Origin: Chryseobacterium sp. SORGH_AS_0447
Lineage (GTDB): Bacteria; Bacteroidota; Bacteroidia; Flavobacteriales; Weeksellaceae
NCBI RefSeq assembly: GCF_030818695.1
Contig: NZ_JAUTAR010000001.1
Location: forward strand, 986,501-1,050,500
Direction of reading: 5' to 3'
Length of the DNA stretch: 64,000 nucleotides
The notes under the pieces are model-generated. The model saw only the letters and a program-made list of their open reading frames with translations. It made no database searches and was not told where the DNA came from. Below are positions 19,442 through 29,500 of this stretch, piece after piece. The translations under genes were made by a program, and so were the position numbers. Each line of letters starts with the position of its first letter. Within the stretch, counting starts at the first letter, position 1.

Positions 19442-19473
19442 TTGCTTTTAGTTTATTGAAAAAACTATTTTTG
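19442..19473 (+). promoter_or_regulatory. Promoter of the thioredoxin-like lipoprotein
   Basis: TTG (19442-19444), 21-bp spacer, TATTTTTG (19466-19473). It overlaps the longer in-frame extension of the downstream gene and so supports the ATG at 19492. Confidence 0.6.
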
Positions 19474-19491
19474 CCTAATTATAAATTCAAA

Positions 19492-21039
19492 ATGAAAAAA
19501 TATCTTTTATTGTTTATCATCGCGGTTTTTGCGATGTCTTGCTCTAAAAAAGTTGAAGTAAAAGGAAAAGTTACCGGCGGTTCCCCATTAGAAAGAATCG
19601 AGTTCATCGAAGCTTCGGGAGTAGCTACTTTACCTTTAATTAATATCGGTGTAAACAAAGACGGTACGTTCGCCGGGAATTTCGAAGCTCCGAAAAGCGG
19701 AATGTACATGATTTCTTACGGTGGAAAAAGAAATCTAATTTATCTGAAAGGCGGTCAGAAGCTTGAAATTTCAGGTAATGCCATGACTTTCCCTACTGAA
19801 TATGTTATCACCGGAGATGCTAAGAAGAACAACGATTTCTTTATGGCAACTCAAAAATACCTTGCCACTTATGCTCAGACTGTAAATATGAATGAGCTGT
19901 TGACAAAAGATGAAAACACCTTCCTGAAAGGAATTGAAAAAGTACAGGCAGATGTAAACAAAAACATCGACGAAAATGCTAAAAAATTCAGTCCGGACAA
20001 TGAAGTGGTTACCTGGAAGAAAAACGACCTATCCAGTACTTTGCTTACGATCCTTAATCAATACGAGCTTAGCCACAAGCAAATGGGAAATCCTTCATTT
20101 AAGGTAACCAAAGCTTTTACAGACTTTGCAAATAAATTGGAAGAAAATAAAGATGTTCTGGTAAAAGAGCATCCTTTATACAGAGAATATCTTTTAACAA
20201 AAATGAGTCCTGATTTCCAGAAATTTGCCCAGGCGAAAAGTGCAGGAAAGACAGATGTTATCACTTCAGAATTATTTGCTGAATATCTAAATAAAAATCA
20301 AAAAGACCTTTCTCAGACGGCTAAAGATTATCTTCTGGCTTTCGTAATGGCACAGTCGGATATTCACCCTGGAGCTCCTGAAAAAACGGTTGAGAAAATC
20401 AAAAAGATTATCGACACGGATATTAAAGATAACACGATTAAAGAAGACCTGAAAAAAATCCAGTTTGCCATCAACGGATTCAAAATCGGTGAAGCAGCTC
20501 CTGAAGCGGCTTTGGTAAAAGCAGACGGAAAATCTTACAACCTTTCTGAGAACAAAGGAAAACCATACATGCTAACTTTTTATGCATCGTGGAATCCTTA
20601 CATCGGGGAAGCAACTGTTCCTGTACTAAAGGAAGTGGTAAACTTCTATAAATCGAAAATGAATTTCGTTTTTGTAAACGTAGACGACACCAAAGACCAG
20701 TTTGTAAAAACAAGCAGCTCTTTACTAAAAGGCATTACCGGAACAAATGTCTATGCAGAAAACGGATTGAATTCGGATATTGCTAAAAAATACGGGGTTT
20801 ACGGATTTAAATTACCTTGCTTTATCATTGTAGACAAAGACGGGAAAATTGCGAGCAAGCCATTCTTCAACTTAGGAGATCCTGAGCTTGTAACGGTTCT
20901 GGATAAGCAGACCGGGCTTTCAGCTCCAAAGGTAAATCCTAACGTTCAGCTGCAACAAGGCATGGGAATGGATCCGGCAGCAGCGGCGCAGCAGGCTCCT
21001 CAGCAGCAGGCAGCTCCTCAGCCGGCTGAAACAAAATAA
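19492..21039 (+). CDS. Thioredoxin-fold (TlpA-like) lipoprotein lacking the CXXC motif
   Basis: 515 residues from ATG 19492, chosen because a promoter overlaps the longer reading and the signal peptide then starts cleanly. The lipobox is FAMSC, followed by SKK. A DUF4369-like N-terminal domain (VKGKVTGGSPLERIEFIEA) is followed by a helical middle. A thioredoxin/AhpC-like domain begins near residue 330 (APEAALVKADGKSYNLSENK). Where catalytic WCxxC is expected the sequence reads YASWNPYIGEATVPVL, with no cysteine, so thiol redox activity is unlikely. The tail is rich in Gln, Pro and Ala (QQAPQQQAAPQPAETK). Such proteins sit in the periplasm on the inner or outer membrane; the role here may be structural or chaperone-like (inference). 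Confidence 0.82.
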   Translation: MKKYLLLFIIAVFAMSCSKKVEVKGKVTGGSPLERIEFIEASGVATLPLINIGVNKDGTFAGNFEAPKSGMYMISYGGKRNLIYLKGGQKLEISGNAMTFPTEYVITGDAKKNNDFFMATQKYLATYAQTVNMNELLTKDENTFLKGIEKVQADVNKNIDENAKKFSPDNEVVTWKKNDLSSTLLTILNQYELSHKQMGNPSFKVTKAFTDFANKLEENKDVLVKEHPLYREYLLTKMSPDFQKFAQAKSAGKTDVITSELFAEYLNKNQKDLSQTAKDYLLAFVMAQSDIHPGAPEKTVEKIKKIIDTDIKDNTIKEDLKKIQFAINGFKIGEAAPEAALVKADGKSYNLSENKGKPYMLTFYASWNPYIGEATVPVLKEVVNFYKSKMNFVFVNVDDTKDQFVKTSSSLLKGITGTNVYAENGLNSDIAKKYGVYGFKLPCFIIVDKDGKIASKPFFNLGDPELVTVLDKQTGLSAPKVNPNVQLQQGMGMDPAAAAQQAPQQQAAPQPAETK

Positions 21040-21060
21040 TTTAAAATCAATACAGATAGA

Positions 21061-21087
21061 AACCTTATCCCCGGATAAGGTTTTTTT
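21061..21087 (+). terminator. Terminator of the thioredoxin-like lipoprotein gene
   Basis: Perfect 10-bp stem AACCTTATCC/GGATAAGGTT with a 2-base loop, then a run of T. Confidence 0.85.
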
Positions 21088-21145
21088 ATTTGTACTTTTG
21101 CAGACTGAAACAGAAATGTTTCATGTAGGAAAATAGAAAATCAGC

Positions 21146-22558
21146 ATGAGTAGAAAAAAGAATAAAAATATAGTTCTTGAAAACATAAGGCTCGTAACTG
21201 CCGGGGCCAAAGGAATCGCTATCGGGCGGACGGAAGAAGGAAAAACGGTAATGGTTTCAGGAGCTATCCCGGGAGATCTCGTTAATGTAAAAGTAAAAAA
21301 AGCAAAGTCCAAGTATTACGAAGGCGAAGCGGTGGACCTGCTCGAAAAGTCTCCGGACCGGGTAGATCCGAAATGTATTCACTTCGGAGTCTGCGGAGGA
21401 TGCAAATGGCAGAACATGAGCTATGAAAAACAGCTGTTCTTTAAGCAGGAAGAAGTTTATAATAATATTAAAAGAATCGGAGGAATTGAGAATTTCGAAA
21501 CCTTGCCTATTCTCGGATCTGAAGAACAGTATTTCTACAGAAACAAAATGGAGTTTTCGTTCTCCAATGCGCGCTGGCTTACGCAATACGAAATCAGCTC
21601 GGAAGAAAATTTCGGAAACAAGGATGCTTTAGGGTTCCATATTCCGGGAATGTGGAGCAAAATTCTCGATCTTAAAGAATGTTTCCTGCAGGAAGAGCCT
21701 TCCAATACCATACGGCTTGCTGTAAAGGAATATGCCGTAAGTAACGGGCTGGATTTCTTTGATGTTAAAAATCACGAAGGTTTCCTGAGAACGCTGATGA
21801 TGAGACAGAACTCCCAAGGAGAGTGGATGGTTCTTTTCCAGCTGTACAGAGAAGAAAAGGAAAACCGCGAGAAGCTTTTTGAATTCTTATTGGAAACATT
21901 CCCGCAGATCAAAACATTGGTTTATGCCATCAATCCGAAGCCGAACGATTCGATTTATGATCTGGATATCAATGTCTACTTTGGAGAAGGATTTTTGATG
22001 GAAGAAATGGACGGACTGAAGTTCAAGATCGGGCCGAAATCGTTCTTTCAGACCAATTACAAACAAGCCCTGGAATTATATAGAAAAACACTTGAATTTG
22101 CTGATCTTAAAGGTGACGAAGTTGTTTATGATTTATATACCGGGACCGGAACCATTGCTCAGTATGTAGCGAGAAATGCCAAGCAGGTAATCGGTATCGA
22201 ATCTGTTCAGGAGGCGATCGATGCAGCAATTGAGCATGCCGAACTGAATGGTCTTACCAATACGACTTTCTATTGTGGAGACATGAAGGATATCTTTAAT
22301 GATGAATTCCTCGCCAACCATCCGAAAGCCGATGTTCTGATTACCGATCCGCCACGAGACGGAATGCATCAGAAAGTAGTCGAGCAGATCTTAAAACTGT
22401 CACCTGAAAAAGTAGTGTACGTAAGCTGTAATTCAGCCACTCAGGCCAGAGATTTAGCATTGATGAAAGATCAGTATGATGTGGTAAAAATTCTGCCGGT
22501 CGATATGTTTCCGCAGACACACCATGTAGAAAATATTGCTTTACTGATTAAGAAATAA
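21146..22558 (+). CDS. rlmD: 23S rRNA (uracil-C5)-methyltransferase, RlmD/RumA family
   Basis: 470 residues. An N-terminal TRAM domain (about 8-65: ENIRLVTAGAKGIAIGRTEE, VKVKKAKSKYYEGEAV) is followed by iron-sulfur ligands CIHFGVCGGCKW and LKECF. The SAM-binding core has YDLYTGTGTIAQYVA and IGIESVQEAID. The catalytic region is DPPRDGMHQKVV and VVYVSCNSATQARDL with the nucleophilic cysteine, and the protein ends in the usual MFPQTHHVENIALL. It methylates a uracil in 23S rRNA; whether U1939, U747 or both cannot be told. It heads the DUF6452-DUF6048 cluster. Confidence 0.93.
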   Translation: MSRKKNKNIVLENIRLVTAGAKGIAIGRTEEGKTVMVSGAIPGDLVNVKVKKAKSKYYEGEAVDLLEKSPDRVDPKCIHFGVCGGCKWQNMSYEKQLFFKQEEVYNNIKRIGGIENFETLPILGSEEQYFYRNKMEFSFSNARWLTQYEISSEENFGNKDALGFHIPGMWSKILDLKECFLQEEPSNTIRLAVKEYAVSNGLDFFDVKNHEGFLRTLMMRQNSQGEWMVLFQLYREEKENREKLFEFLLETFPQIKTLVYAINPKPNDSIYDLDINVYFGEGFLMEEMDGLKFKIGPKSFFQTNYKQALELYRKTLEFADLKGDEVVYDLYTGTGTIAQYVARNAKQVIGIESVQEAIDAAIEHAELNGLTNTTFYCGDMKDIFNDEFLANHPKADVLITDPPRDGMHQKVVEQILKLSPEKVVYVSCNSATQARDLALMKDQYDVVKILPVDMFPQTHHVENIALLIKK

Positions 22559-22592
22559 TTTATTTAAATTTGAATTCCAAATCTTACGATTC

Positions 22593-23078
22593 ATGAAATA
22601 TTTTAAATTCCTGACAATCCTTGGATTTCTGAGTCTGCTGTTCTCATGCGGCGGTGATGATGACATCTGCGAAAACGGGGAAGGAACACCGAGAATGAAA
22701 GTTTCTTTTCTCAATGCTGAAACAGGTAAGGAAAAAACAGTTGACTCTTTATATGTCGCCGTAGATTACGGCTCCGGTAAGGTGCAACTTGGCGGGCAGG
22801 CAAAAATTACTTCCCGAATCATTCCTTTACGGGTGGACAATTCTTCCTATACCGATATTTATTTCAGGATAACCAATAAAGGCGCAGAATCTAAAGTAAG
22901 GGTAAATTATACAACGAAGTCAAGGTATGTTTCGCCGGGTTGCGGGATCAAAATAAATTATGAAAATTTAAATGCCGTACTAGATCCGGTATCAACAACA
23001 ACTCCGGTAAAGAGCATACAGGCCGGGCAAAACTTTATAGAGAATGAGGACAAAACGAATCTTTACCTTCTTTTTTAG
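22593..23078 (+). CDS. DUF6452-like lipoprotein
   Basis: 161 residues. The lipobox is LLFSC followed by the acidic GGDDDICENGEG. The mature domain is beta-rich (MKVSFLNAETGKEKTVDSL, IIPLRVDNSSYTDIYFRI) and has a conserved late Cys in YVSPGCGIKINYE. Its position after rlmD and before a DUF6048 gene, which it overlaps by 35 bp, is the usual Flavobacteriia arrangement. Probably an outer-membrane lipoprotein working with its neighbour; function unknown. Confidence 0.75.
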   Translation: MKYFKFLTILGFLSLLFSCGGDDDICENGEGTPRMKVSFLNAETGKEKTVDSLYVAVDYGSGKVQLGGQAKITSRIIPLRVDNSSYTDIYFRITNKGAESKVRVNYTTKSRYVSPGCGIKINYENLNAVLDPVSTTTPVKSIQAGQNFIENEDKTNLYLLF

Positions 23079-23709
23079 TATTATCGGACTTTTGGTATTT
23101 GCCCAGGAGAACAATACAAAAGAAGCTAAAAAAGAAAAATGGAAATATGAGCCGAATTTTATGGTAGGTGGTGATCTCCTTAATACGGGAGTTTCCTTTT
23201 TTTCGGACAGGAAATTATACCAGGGTTTTGTATCATCAAGGATTAAAGAAAATATCCATGCCGTTGTAGAAGCCGGTTTTGAATCGAATATTTACCAAAA
23301 GAATGGCTATGATGCTAAAGTTAACGGGCCTTTTCTAAAATTAGGAGCCTTTTATATGCTGGCAAAAGACCCTGAGAATCAGTTTAACGGATTTTACGCA
23401 GGAGGAAAAGTGGCAGGGTCATTCTACACCCAGGAATATAGGGCCATTCCCGTACGGGGGTTTGGGGGGAGTAATTCTTCGATTTCCTTTCCTTCATCCA
23501 CACAGTCTTCTTATTGGCTGGAAGGAACGTTGGGCGGCAGGGTTCAGCTGTTTGACACCAATTTTTATATCGATGTCAATATGCAGCCGCGATATCTGGT
23601 TTACACTACAAAACAGGACGAAATCCAGCCTATGATTGTCCCAGGTTTTGGCAGAAGCTCATCCAAATTTACCATGGGCTTCGCCTGGAATCTGGCGTAT
23701 AAGTTTTAG
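23044..23709 (+). CDS. DUF6048-like outer-membrane beta-barrel protein
   Basis: 221 residues starting within the end of the DUF6452 gene. The signal peptide is MRTKRIFTFFFSIIGLLVFAQ. After it come alternating amphipathic strands typical of a beta-barrel (PNFMVGGDLLNTGVSFFSD, AVVEAGFESNIYQKNGYD, FMLAKDPENQFNGFYAGGKV-type) and a C-terminal KFTMGFAWNLAYKF ending in Phe, as in outer-membrane barrels. The 35-bp overlap suggests translational coupling. Function unknown. Confidence 0.75.
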   Translation: MRTKRIFTFFFSIIGLLVFAQENNTKEAKKEKWKYEPNFMVGGDLLNTGVSFFSDRKLYQGFVSSRIKENIHAVVEAGFESNIYQKNGYDAKVNGPFLKLGAFYMLAKDPENQFNGFYAGGKVAGSFYTQEYRAIPVRGFGGSNSSISFPSSTQSSYWLEGTLGGRVQLFDTNFYIDVNMQPRYLVYTTKQDEIQPMIVPGFGRSSSKFTMGFAWNLAYKF

Positions 23710-23720
23710 GAAAGCAAAAC

Positions 23721-24191
23721 TTACGGCTTTTTTATCATCTTCGATTTACCTTTTAATGCCTGATATAATCCCTCCAGTTCTTTTGGGGGGATTTCTGCAT
23801 CAAAAGAGGAGGATTCATAGGTTTTTCCCGCCGAAGTAATGATGATGGAGGAAGATAAGGCACCATCGGAATATCTTCCGGTAGTTGGAGCTGTATAAGT
23901 TGAAATTTTCGACAGGTCGATTAAGGAAGCCTGTTTTATAATGTCTTCCCAGTTAGCCTTTGATAATTCTTTCAGGGTATTGGTTCCGTTTAAAGAAATA
24001 TTTAAAGATGCAGATTCAAAAGTGAACACTCTGTCTGTGCCTCTCGTGCGTTCTGTTAATTCTATTTTTTCGATTTGACCAAATCTTTTATTAATTTTTG
24101 AATTGTTTATTGTATCTGTAGAGTTATTTTGTGAAATACATTTAATATTTGCTAAACAGCAGATTAATAAAAAGATAATATTTATTTTCAT
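23721..24191 (-). CDS. Secreted hypothetical protein
   Basis: 156 residues, not recognised. An N-terminal hydrophobic segment (MKINIIFLLICCLANIKC) could be a lipoprotein or secretory signal. The rest is soluble: IEKIELTERTRGTDRVFTFE, a WEDIIKQASLIDLSKISTY helix, SDGALSSSIIITSAGKTYES and a C-terminal ELEGLYQALKGK. Convergent with the DUF6048 gene with a 11-bp gap. Function not assigned. Confidence 0.6.
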   Translation of the reverse strand: MKINIIFLLICCLANIKCISQNNSTDTINNSKINKRFGQIEKIELTERTRGTDRVFTFESASLNISLNGTNTLKELSKANWEDIIKQASLIDLSKISTYTAPTTGRYSDGALSSSIIITSAGKTYESSSFDAEIPPKELEGLYQALKGKSKMIKKP

Positions 24192-24256
24192 TTTGTTTTT
24201 TTATACTAAAGTAGGATTTTTCTTGAGATTGTACTAAAAAATATGCCGTAAATTGA

Positions 24257-24264
24257 TATATTTG
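24257..24264 (+). promoter_or_regulatory. -7 element before the M43 protease
   Basis: TATATTTG, 25 bp before the ATG at 24290. No well-placed TTG is seen. Confidence 0.4.
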
Positions 24265-24289
24265 TGCAATTAATAAAATATTCCTAATA

Positions 24290-26350
24290 ATGAATTGTAA
24301 AATTACTTTTAAAGTACCTTTTCTATTCTTTGTGTTCTTATGCTGTTCAATCTTTGCTCAGAAAAAAAATGTTCAGGGGCAAGATCAGATTGTATTTGGC
24401 AGAACATATACAATAGATGATTTAAAAAAAATGAATGGGGTTATCCGATGTGCTTCTACGGAATATGAAGCTATGCTCCAAAAACAGTATCCGGATAGAA
24501 TGACGGATGCTCAATTTGAAGCGTGGATTGCTCCTCTAATCGAAAATTCAAAGACAAATAAGTCGCAGAATGGAGGGGTTATTACGATTCCTGTGGTAGT
24601 GCACGTTATCCATAGTGGCCAGGCTTACGGGGTTGCTCAGAATATTTCTGATGAACAGGTACAATCCCAGATTACTGTAATGAATAATGATTTCAGAAAA
24701 TTGACTGGAACTCCGGGTTTTAATTCAAACCCTGTAGGTGCGGATATTATGATTCAGTTTGCTTTAGCAAAAGTAGATCCTAATGGAAATCCTACAAACG
24801 GTATTGACAGGGTAAATATGTGTCAAGAGTCCTGGACAACCGCTCAGGTTGATGCAAATGTAAAGCCTGCAACGATATGGGATCCTACTCAATATATGAA
24901 TATGTGGAGCGTTAAGTTTGGCGGTGCAAGCGCAAACATCTTAGGTTATGCGCAATTTCCATCAAACTCAGGAGTTGTAGGTGTTCCTGCAGGAGGAGCA
25001 GCTAATACGGATGGTGTTGTTGCGAATTATGGAACATTTGGAAGTTCAGATTACGGGACGAATTTTACATTGGGTGCTCCTTACGATAAAGGGAGAACCA
25101 TGACTCACGAAGTAGGTCACTTTTTAGGGCTTAGACATATCTGGGGAGATGATGATGCTACGGATCCTAACGGATTAGCATGTGCTACCGATTATTGTAA
25201 TGATACGCCTCCTGCGCATAAAGCTAATGGTAGTTGTGCTACACCTATTGCAAGCTGTACTTCCGGACTTTTCGAAATGGTAGAAAACTATATGGATTAT
25301 ACTAATGATACATGTATGAATATTTTTACATTAGAGCAAAAAGCAAGAATGACTGCTGTAATGAATAATTCTCCTAGAAGAACTGAATTGAAAACTTCTG
25401 TAAAAGATATGCCAATTCCATTATTCCCTAATGACGCAGAATTAAAAGCAGAAAAAATTTGTAATGCATCTTCATCTTGCGGTGGTACGGCTTCTACTTC
25501 ATTTCCATTCAGCATATATAATAGGGGAACCTCTGCGCTTACTTCTGCGGTGATTACCTATACTGTAAATGGCGGTGCTTCACAAACATATAACTGGACA
25601 GGAAATTTAGCTCAAAATAAATATGCGATATTTTCTATAACTGCTACAGAGAATTCAACAATTTCTGCACAAATTACTTCTGTAAACGGAACTTCTGATG
25701 CAAGGGCGAGTAATAATACGGCGATTTCAATTGCAGGAAACTATACAACCACACCTGTAGGAAGCACATCTGTTACTTTTACACTTCAACCGGATTTCTA
25801 TGGTTCAGAAACTACCTGGACTCTCAAGAACAGTGCGGGAACTACTTTATACTCTGGGGGACCTTATTCAGATGGAGTAGCTAATGGAAGTCAGATTGTA
25901 TCTTTACCGGCTTTGGTTACCCAAACATGGAATTTAGCGCCAGACTGTTATACATTTACAATCAATGACAGTTATGGGGATGGTATATATCTTTATGGAT
26001 ATTATAATGTTAAAAATTCATCAGGAAATACCATAATTTCTGAAGGGGCAACCAATTTTGGAGCTACACAATCCAAATCGTTTAAAGTATTGGTATTAGG
26101 TACGAATGAAACGAATGGAGGAGTAAAAAGCAACATTCAGGTATATCCAAATCCTGCAACAGATTTCCTTAATATTACTAAAGTTTCTAATAAATCAACA
26201 TTTGAAATTCATAATGCAGTAGGGCAGTTGGTTAAAGTTGGTAAAATTGATAACAACCAGGTTAAAGTATCCGAATTGGTAAAAGGTACTTATATCATTA
26301 CTGTTAAAGACGGTAAAATTTCTGAAAGTATCAAGTTTATTAAAAATTAA
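24290..26350 (+). CDS. Secreted M43-family (cytophagalysin-like) metalloprotease with T9SS sorting domain
   Basis: 686 residues. A signal peptide (about 1-24, ending IFAQ) is followed by a propeptide with RCASTEYEAMLQ. The zinc site is THEVGHFLGLRHIWGDD (HExxHxxGxxH, about residue 272), with the M43-type cysteine-rich follow-up CATDYCNDTPP and the Met-turn region VENYMDYTNDTCMNIFT. Two beta-sandwich regions follow (about 385-600). The C-terminal about 75 residues are a type A T9SS sorting domain (VYPNPATDFLNITK to SIKFIKN). The enzyme is expected to be exported by type IX secretion and used for extracellular protein degradation. Confidence 0.92.
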   Translation: MNCKITFKVPFLFFVFLCCSIFAQKKNVQGQDQIVFGRTYTIDDLKKMNGVIRCASTEYEAMLQKQYPDRMTDAQFEAWIAPLIENSKTNKSQNGGVITIPVVVHVIHSGQAYGVAQNISDEQVQSQITVMNNDFRKLTGTPGFNSNPVGADIMIQFALAKVDPNGNPTNGIDRVNMCQESWTTAQVDANVKPATIWDPTQYMNMWSVKFGGASANILGYAQFPSNSGVVGVPAGGAANTDGVVANYGTFGSSDYGTNFTLGAPYDKGRTMTHEVGHFLGLRHIWGDDDATDPNGLACATDYCNDTPPAHKANGSCATPIASCTSGLFEMVENYMDYTNDTCMNIFTLEQKARMTAVMNNSPRRTELKTSVKDMPIPLFPNDAELKAEKICNASSSCGGTASTSFPFSIYNRGTSALTSAVITYTVNGGASQTYNWTGNLAQNKYAIFSITATENSTISAQITSVNGTSDARASNNTAISIAGNYTTTPVGSTSVTFTLQPDFYGSETTWTLKNSAGTTLYSGGPYSDGVANGSQIVSLPALVTQTWNLAPDCYTFTINDSYGDGIYLYGYYNVKNSSGNTIISEGATNFGATQSKSFKVLVLGTNETNGGVKSNIQVYPNPATDFLNITKVSNKSTFEIHNAVGQLVKVGKIDNNQVKVSELVKGTYIITVKDGKISESIKFIKN

Positions 26351-26373
26351 CATTTATTTAATAAAAATTAAAA

Positions 26374-26417
26374 AAACAAATAATCCTCAGACAAGTCTGA
26401 GGATTATTTGTTTTTTT
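26374..26417 (+). terminator. Terminator after the M43 protease
   Basis: Long perfect stem (AATAATCCTCAGAC and its complement, 2-base loop) followed by a T run. Confidence 0.9.
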
Positions 26418-26490
26418 ACCAATTATGATGTCGAAACTATTTTTTTTAGTTAAAAAATCTAAGAATATAATATTGATAGCATAAAATGGC

Positions 26491-26498
26491 TATATTTG
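26491..26498 (+). promoter_or_regulatory. -7 element before the first reprolysin-like protease
   Basis: TATATTTG, 25 bp before the ATG at 26523. Confidence 0.4.
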
Positions 26499-26522
26499 GC
26501 GGGTAAATTTAATTAAAATGTT

Positions 26523-29500
26523 ATGAACAAATTTTTTACTGCCTTAATGTTGACTGCTTTAGGGGGAGCGGTGTTCGGTCAATGGACACCAACTTCTTTT
26601 AAGACAGAAAACAATAAGAAGACAAGTGCGGAATTTAATGTAAGCAAATCTAATGTAAAAAGTAACGGATACTATAAATTAGATCTGGACTTGCTTAGAT
26701 CTCAGCTGAAAAATGCACAGGAAATGGGTGCTAACGCAAAACCGGTTATTGTTTCTATACCTACACTTAGTGGGAGAATAGAGAAGTTCTCGGTGTATAG
26801 CTTTCCTGTAGTAGTAAAGGAACTTGCAGATCAATATCAGTTAGGTTCTTATGTTGGGGTGGGAGTAGATGATCCTACAAAATATTTAAGATTTTCGTTA
26901 GCCCCTAATGATTTCCAATCCATGATTATCGGAGACGGGGGCTATGAATTTATTGAACCTCAAATTGGGAATAAAACCATTTATGAGGTACACCCTAAAA
27001 CAAATAAAACACAAGGTAGTACATTTTTGTGTGGGACCAATGAAACAGTATCTCAGAAAAAGCAAATTACTGAGTTATTGAAAAAAGGAAGCTCTTTTAC
27101 GAATCAGCCTGGTGATTTTTCTAAATCTTCCGATAAGAAATACCGGACTATGAGATTGGCAATGTCGGTAACCGGGGAGTATACTCAATTTTTTGCGACC
27201 CAGGCCAACTTGCCTGCTACCGCTACCGATGATCAGAAAAGAGCGGTAGCTCTTGTTGCCATAAATGCTACCTTAACCAGAGCGAATGGAGTATTTGAGA
27301 AAGACTTTGCTTTACATTTGAACCTTCAAAGCTTCCCGGGAGTTATTTATACTAATGCCGCTACGGATCCTTATTCTGCTGCAGGTGCTGGTGTTGCCGG
27401 TGCCTGGAATGGAGAATTGATGAATGTTTTACACACAAACGTCGGAGATGGCAATTTCGATATAGGACATTTATTCGGAGCTTCCGGTGGCGGAGGTAAT
27501 GCCGGATGTATTGGATGTGTTTGTAGTAATGATATGACTACCGATGCAAGTGGGTCGCCTCAGGCTTACAAAGGTTCAGGATTTACTTCTCCTGCTAATG
27601 GTATTCCACAGGGAGATAGTTTTGATATTGATTATGTGGCTCACGAAATAGGACATCAACTAGGAGGTAACCACACATTTTCTCACAGTCTTGAAGGTTC
27701 AGGAGTGAATATGGAGCCAGGGTCTGGATCTACAATCATGGGGTATGCCGGTATTACAGGAACCAATACTGATGTGCAGGCTCACTCAGATGCTTATTTT
27801 CATGTAGCAAGTATCGGACAAATATTAGAAAACCTGCAAACTACAACTTGTGATGTTGAAAATTCGATTACAAATGATCCGCCGGTAATTGCTGCTTTGC
27901 CTACCTATAATATTCCTAAAGGAACTGCTTTCGTTTTAACAGCTTCTGCTACGGATGCGCAAGGTGATCCAATGACGTATTCATGGGAAGAAATAGATGA
28001 TGCAGGTACAACAATTAATAAAAATAATTTAGGAACAACTTCTACTGGAGCATCTTTCCGATCTGCAGTACCATCTACCAACCCTACAAGATATTTCCCT
28101 GCACTGTCTTCTGTATTAAACGGAATATTAAACAATAGCAGTAATACCTGGGAATCCGTATCGATGGTTCCAAGAACAACCCATTATGCTGTAACGGTAA
28201 GAGATAATAATGCGAATGCGCTTCAACAGCAAACGCAATATGCAACTCAGACTATTGTCGTAGGAGATAATGGTCCATTTAAAGTAACTACTACGGTAGC
28301 AGAAGCAAATGGATCTCCTACACCTATTTCTTGGGCTGTTGCAAACACTACAGCTGCGCCTTATAACGTAGCAAATGTTAAAGTGGAGTATACTACAAAT
28401 AATGGTAGTACCTGGACTGTGCTTTCTGCTTCAACACCAAACGATGGTTCTGAAAGCTTTACTTTTCCATCTTCATTGAATGGTACTACAATTAAAGTGA
28501 GAATATCTTCTATCGGAAATGTGTTCTATGCAATCGGAAGTGTTGCGCTTACTACATTATCGCCTTGCAGCAGTGCTGCGCCTTCCGGTCTTACGGTAAT
28601 TCCTTCACTTGGTGGAGCTTCTATTTACTGGACACCTTATTCAGGAAGTTCTACTACCTACATTGTACGCTATAAGAAAACTACAGATGTTACTTGGACG
28701 CAGGTTACTACATCAGGGTCTGCAATCGATATTAGTGGTTTAACTGCCGGAACGTATGAAGCACAGGTAGCTGCCGTATGCTCGGGTACTACAGGTTCAT
28801 ATTCTGCATCCGTAAACTTTACAGTAACTACTTATTCTACCGTTACATATTGTGATTCTTCCACCGTATATGCTACAAATCAATATATATCAAATGTTAC
28901 CTTGTCGAATGTAAATAATACTTCGGCAGCTTCTGTCTACACTAATTATACAGCGAATCCTGCACTGCAGATCAATCTTGTGAAAGGAGCTGCACCTTAC
29001 GCTTTAACAGTGGGGGTTGGAAATGCAACTTCATACAATGCTGCTTCTGTATGGATAGACTGGAACAGAAACGGTACATTTGAAGCTTCCGAAAAAGTAT
29101 TGAATGGTCCGGTATCGGCTACTGTTACAGCTCAGTATACTTCATCGGTTACAGTACCTTCTACTGCTGTAGAAAATCAGCCGTTAAGAATGAGAATAGT
29201 ATATATATATGCAGGTTCGACCAATAATGGCGCATCTATTCCTTCTTCTCTCGCATGTGGTACTAATTTCTATTATGGAGAGACTGAAGATTATAATGTG
29301 ATGGTGTCACCGGTATTATCTACCAACGATGTAGCCGGTCCTAAAAACGATATTCACATTTATCCTAATCCGGTATCGGATATCCTTAACATTACGAAAG
29401 TATCTGATAAAGCAGCCTATAAAATTTACAGTGCTGCCGGTCAGTTGGTAAAACAAGGAAACATCAGTGGCGGACAGATCAATGTTTCTGAACTGATTAA

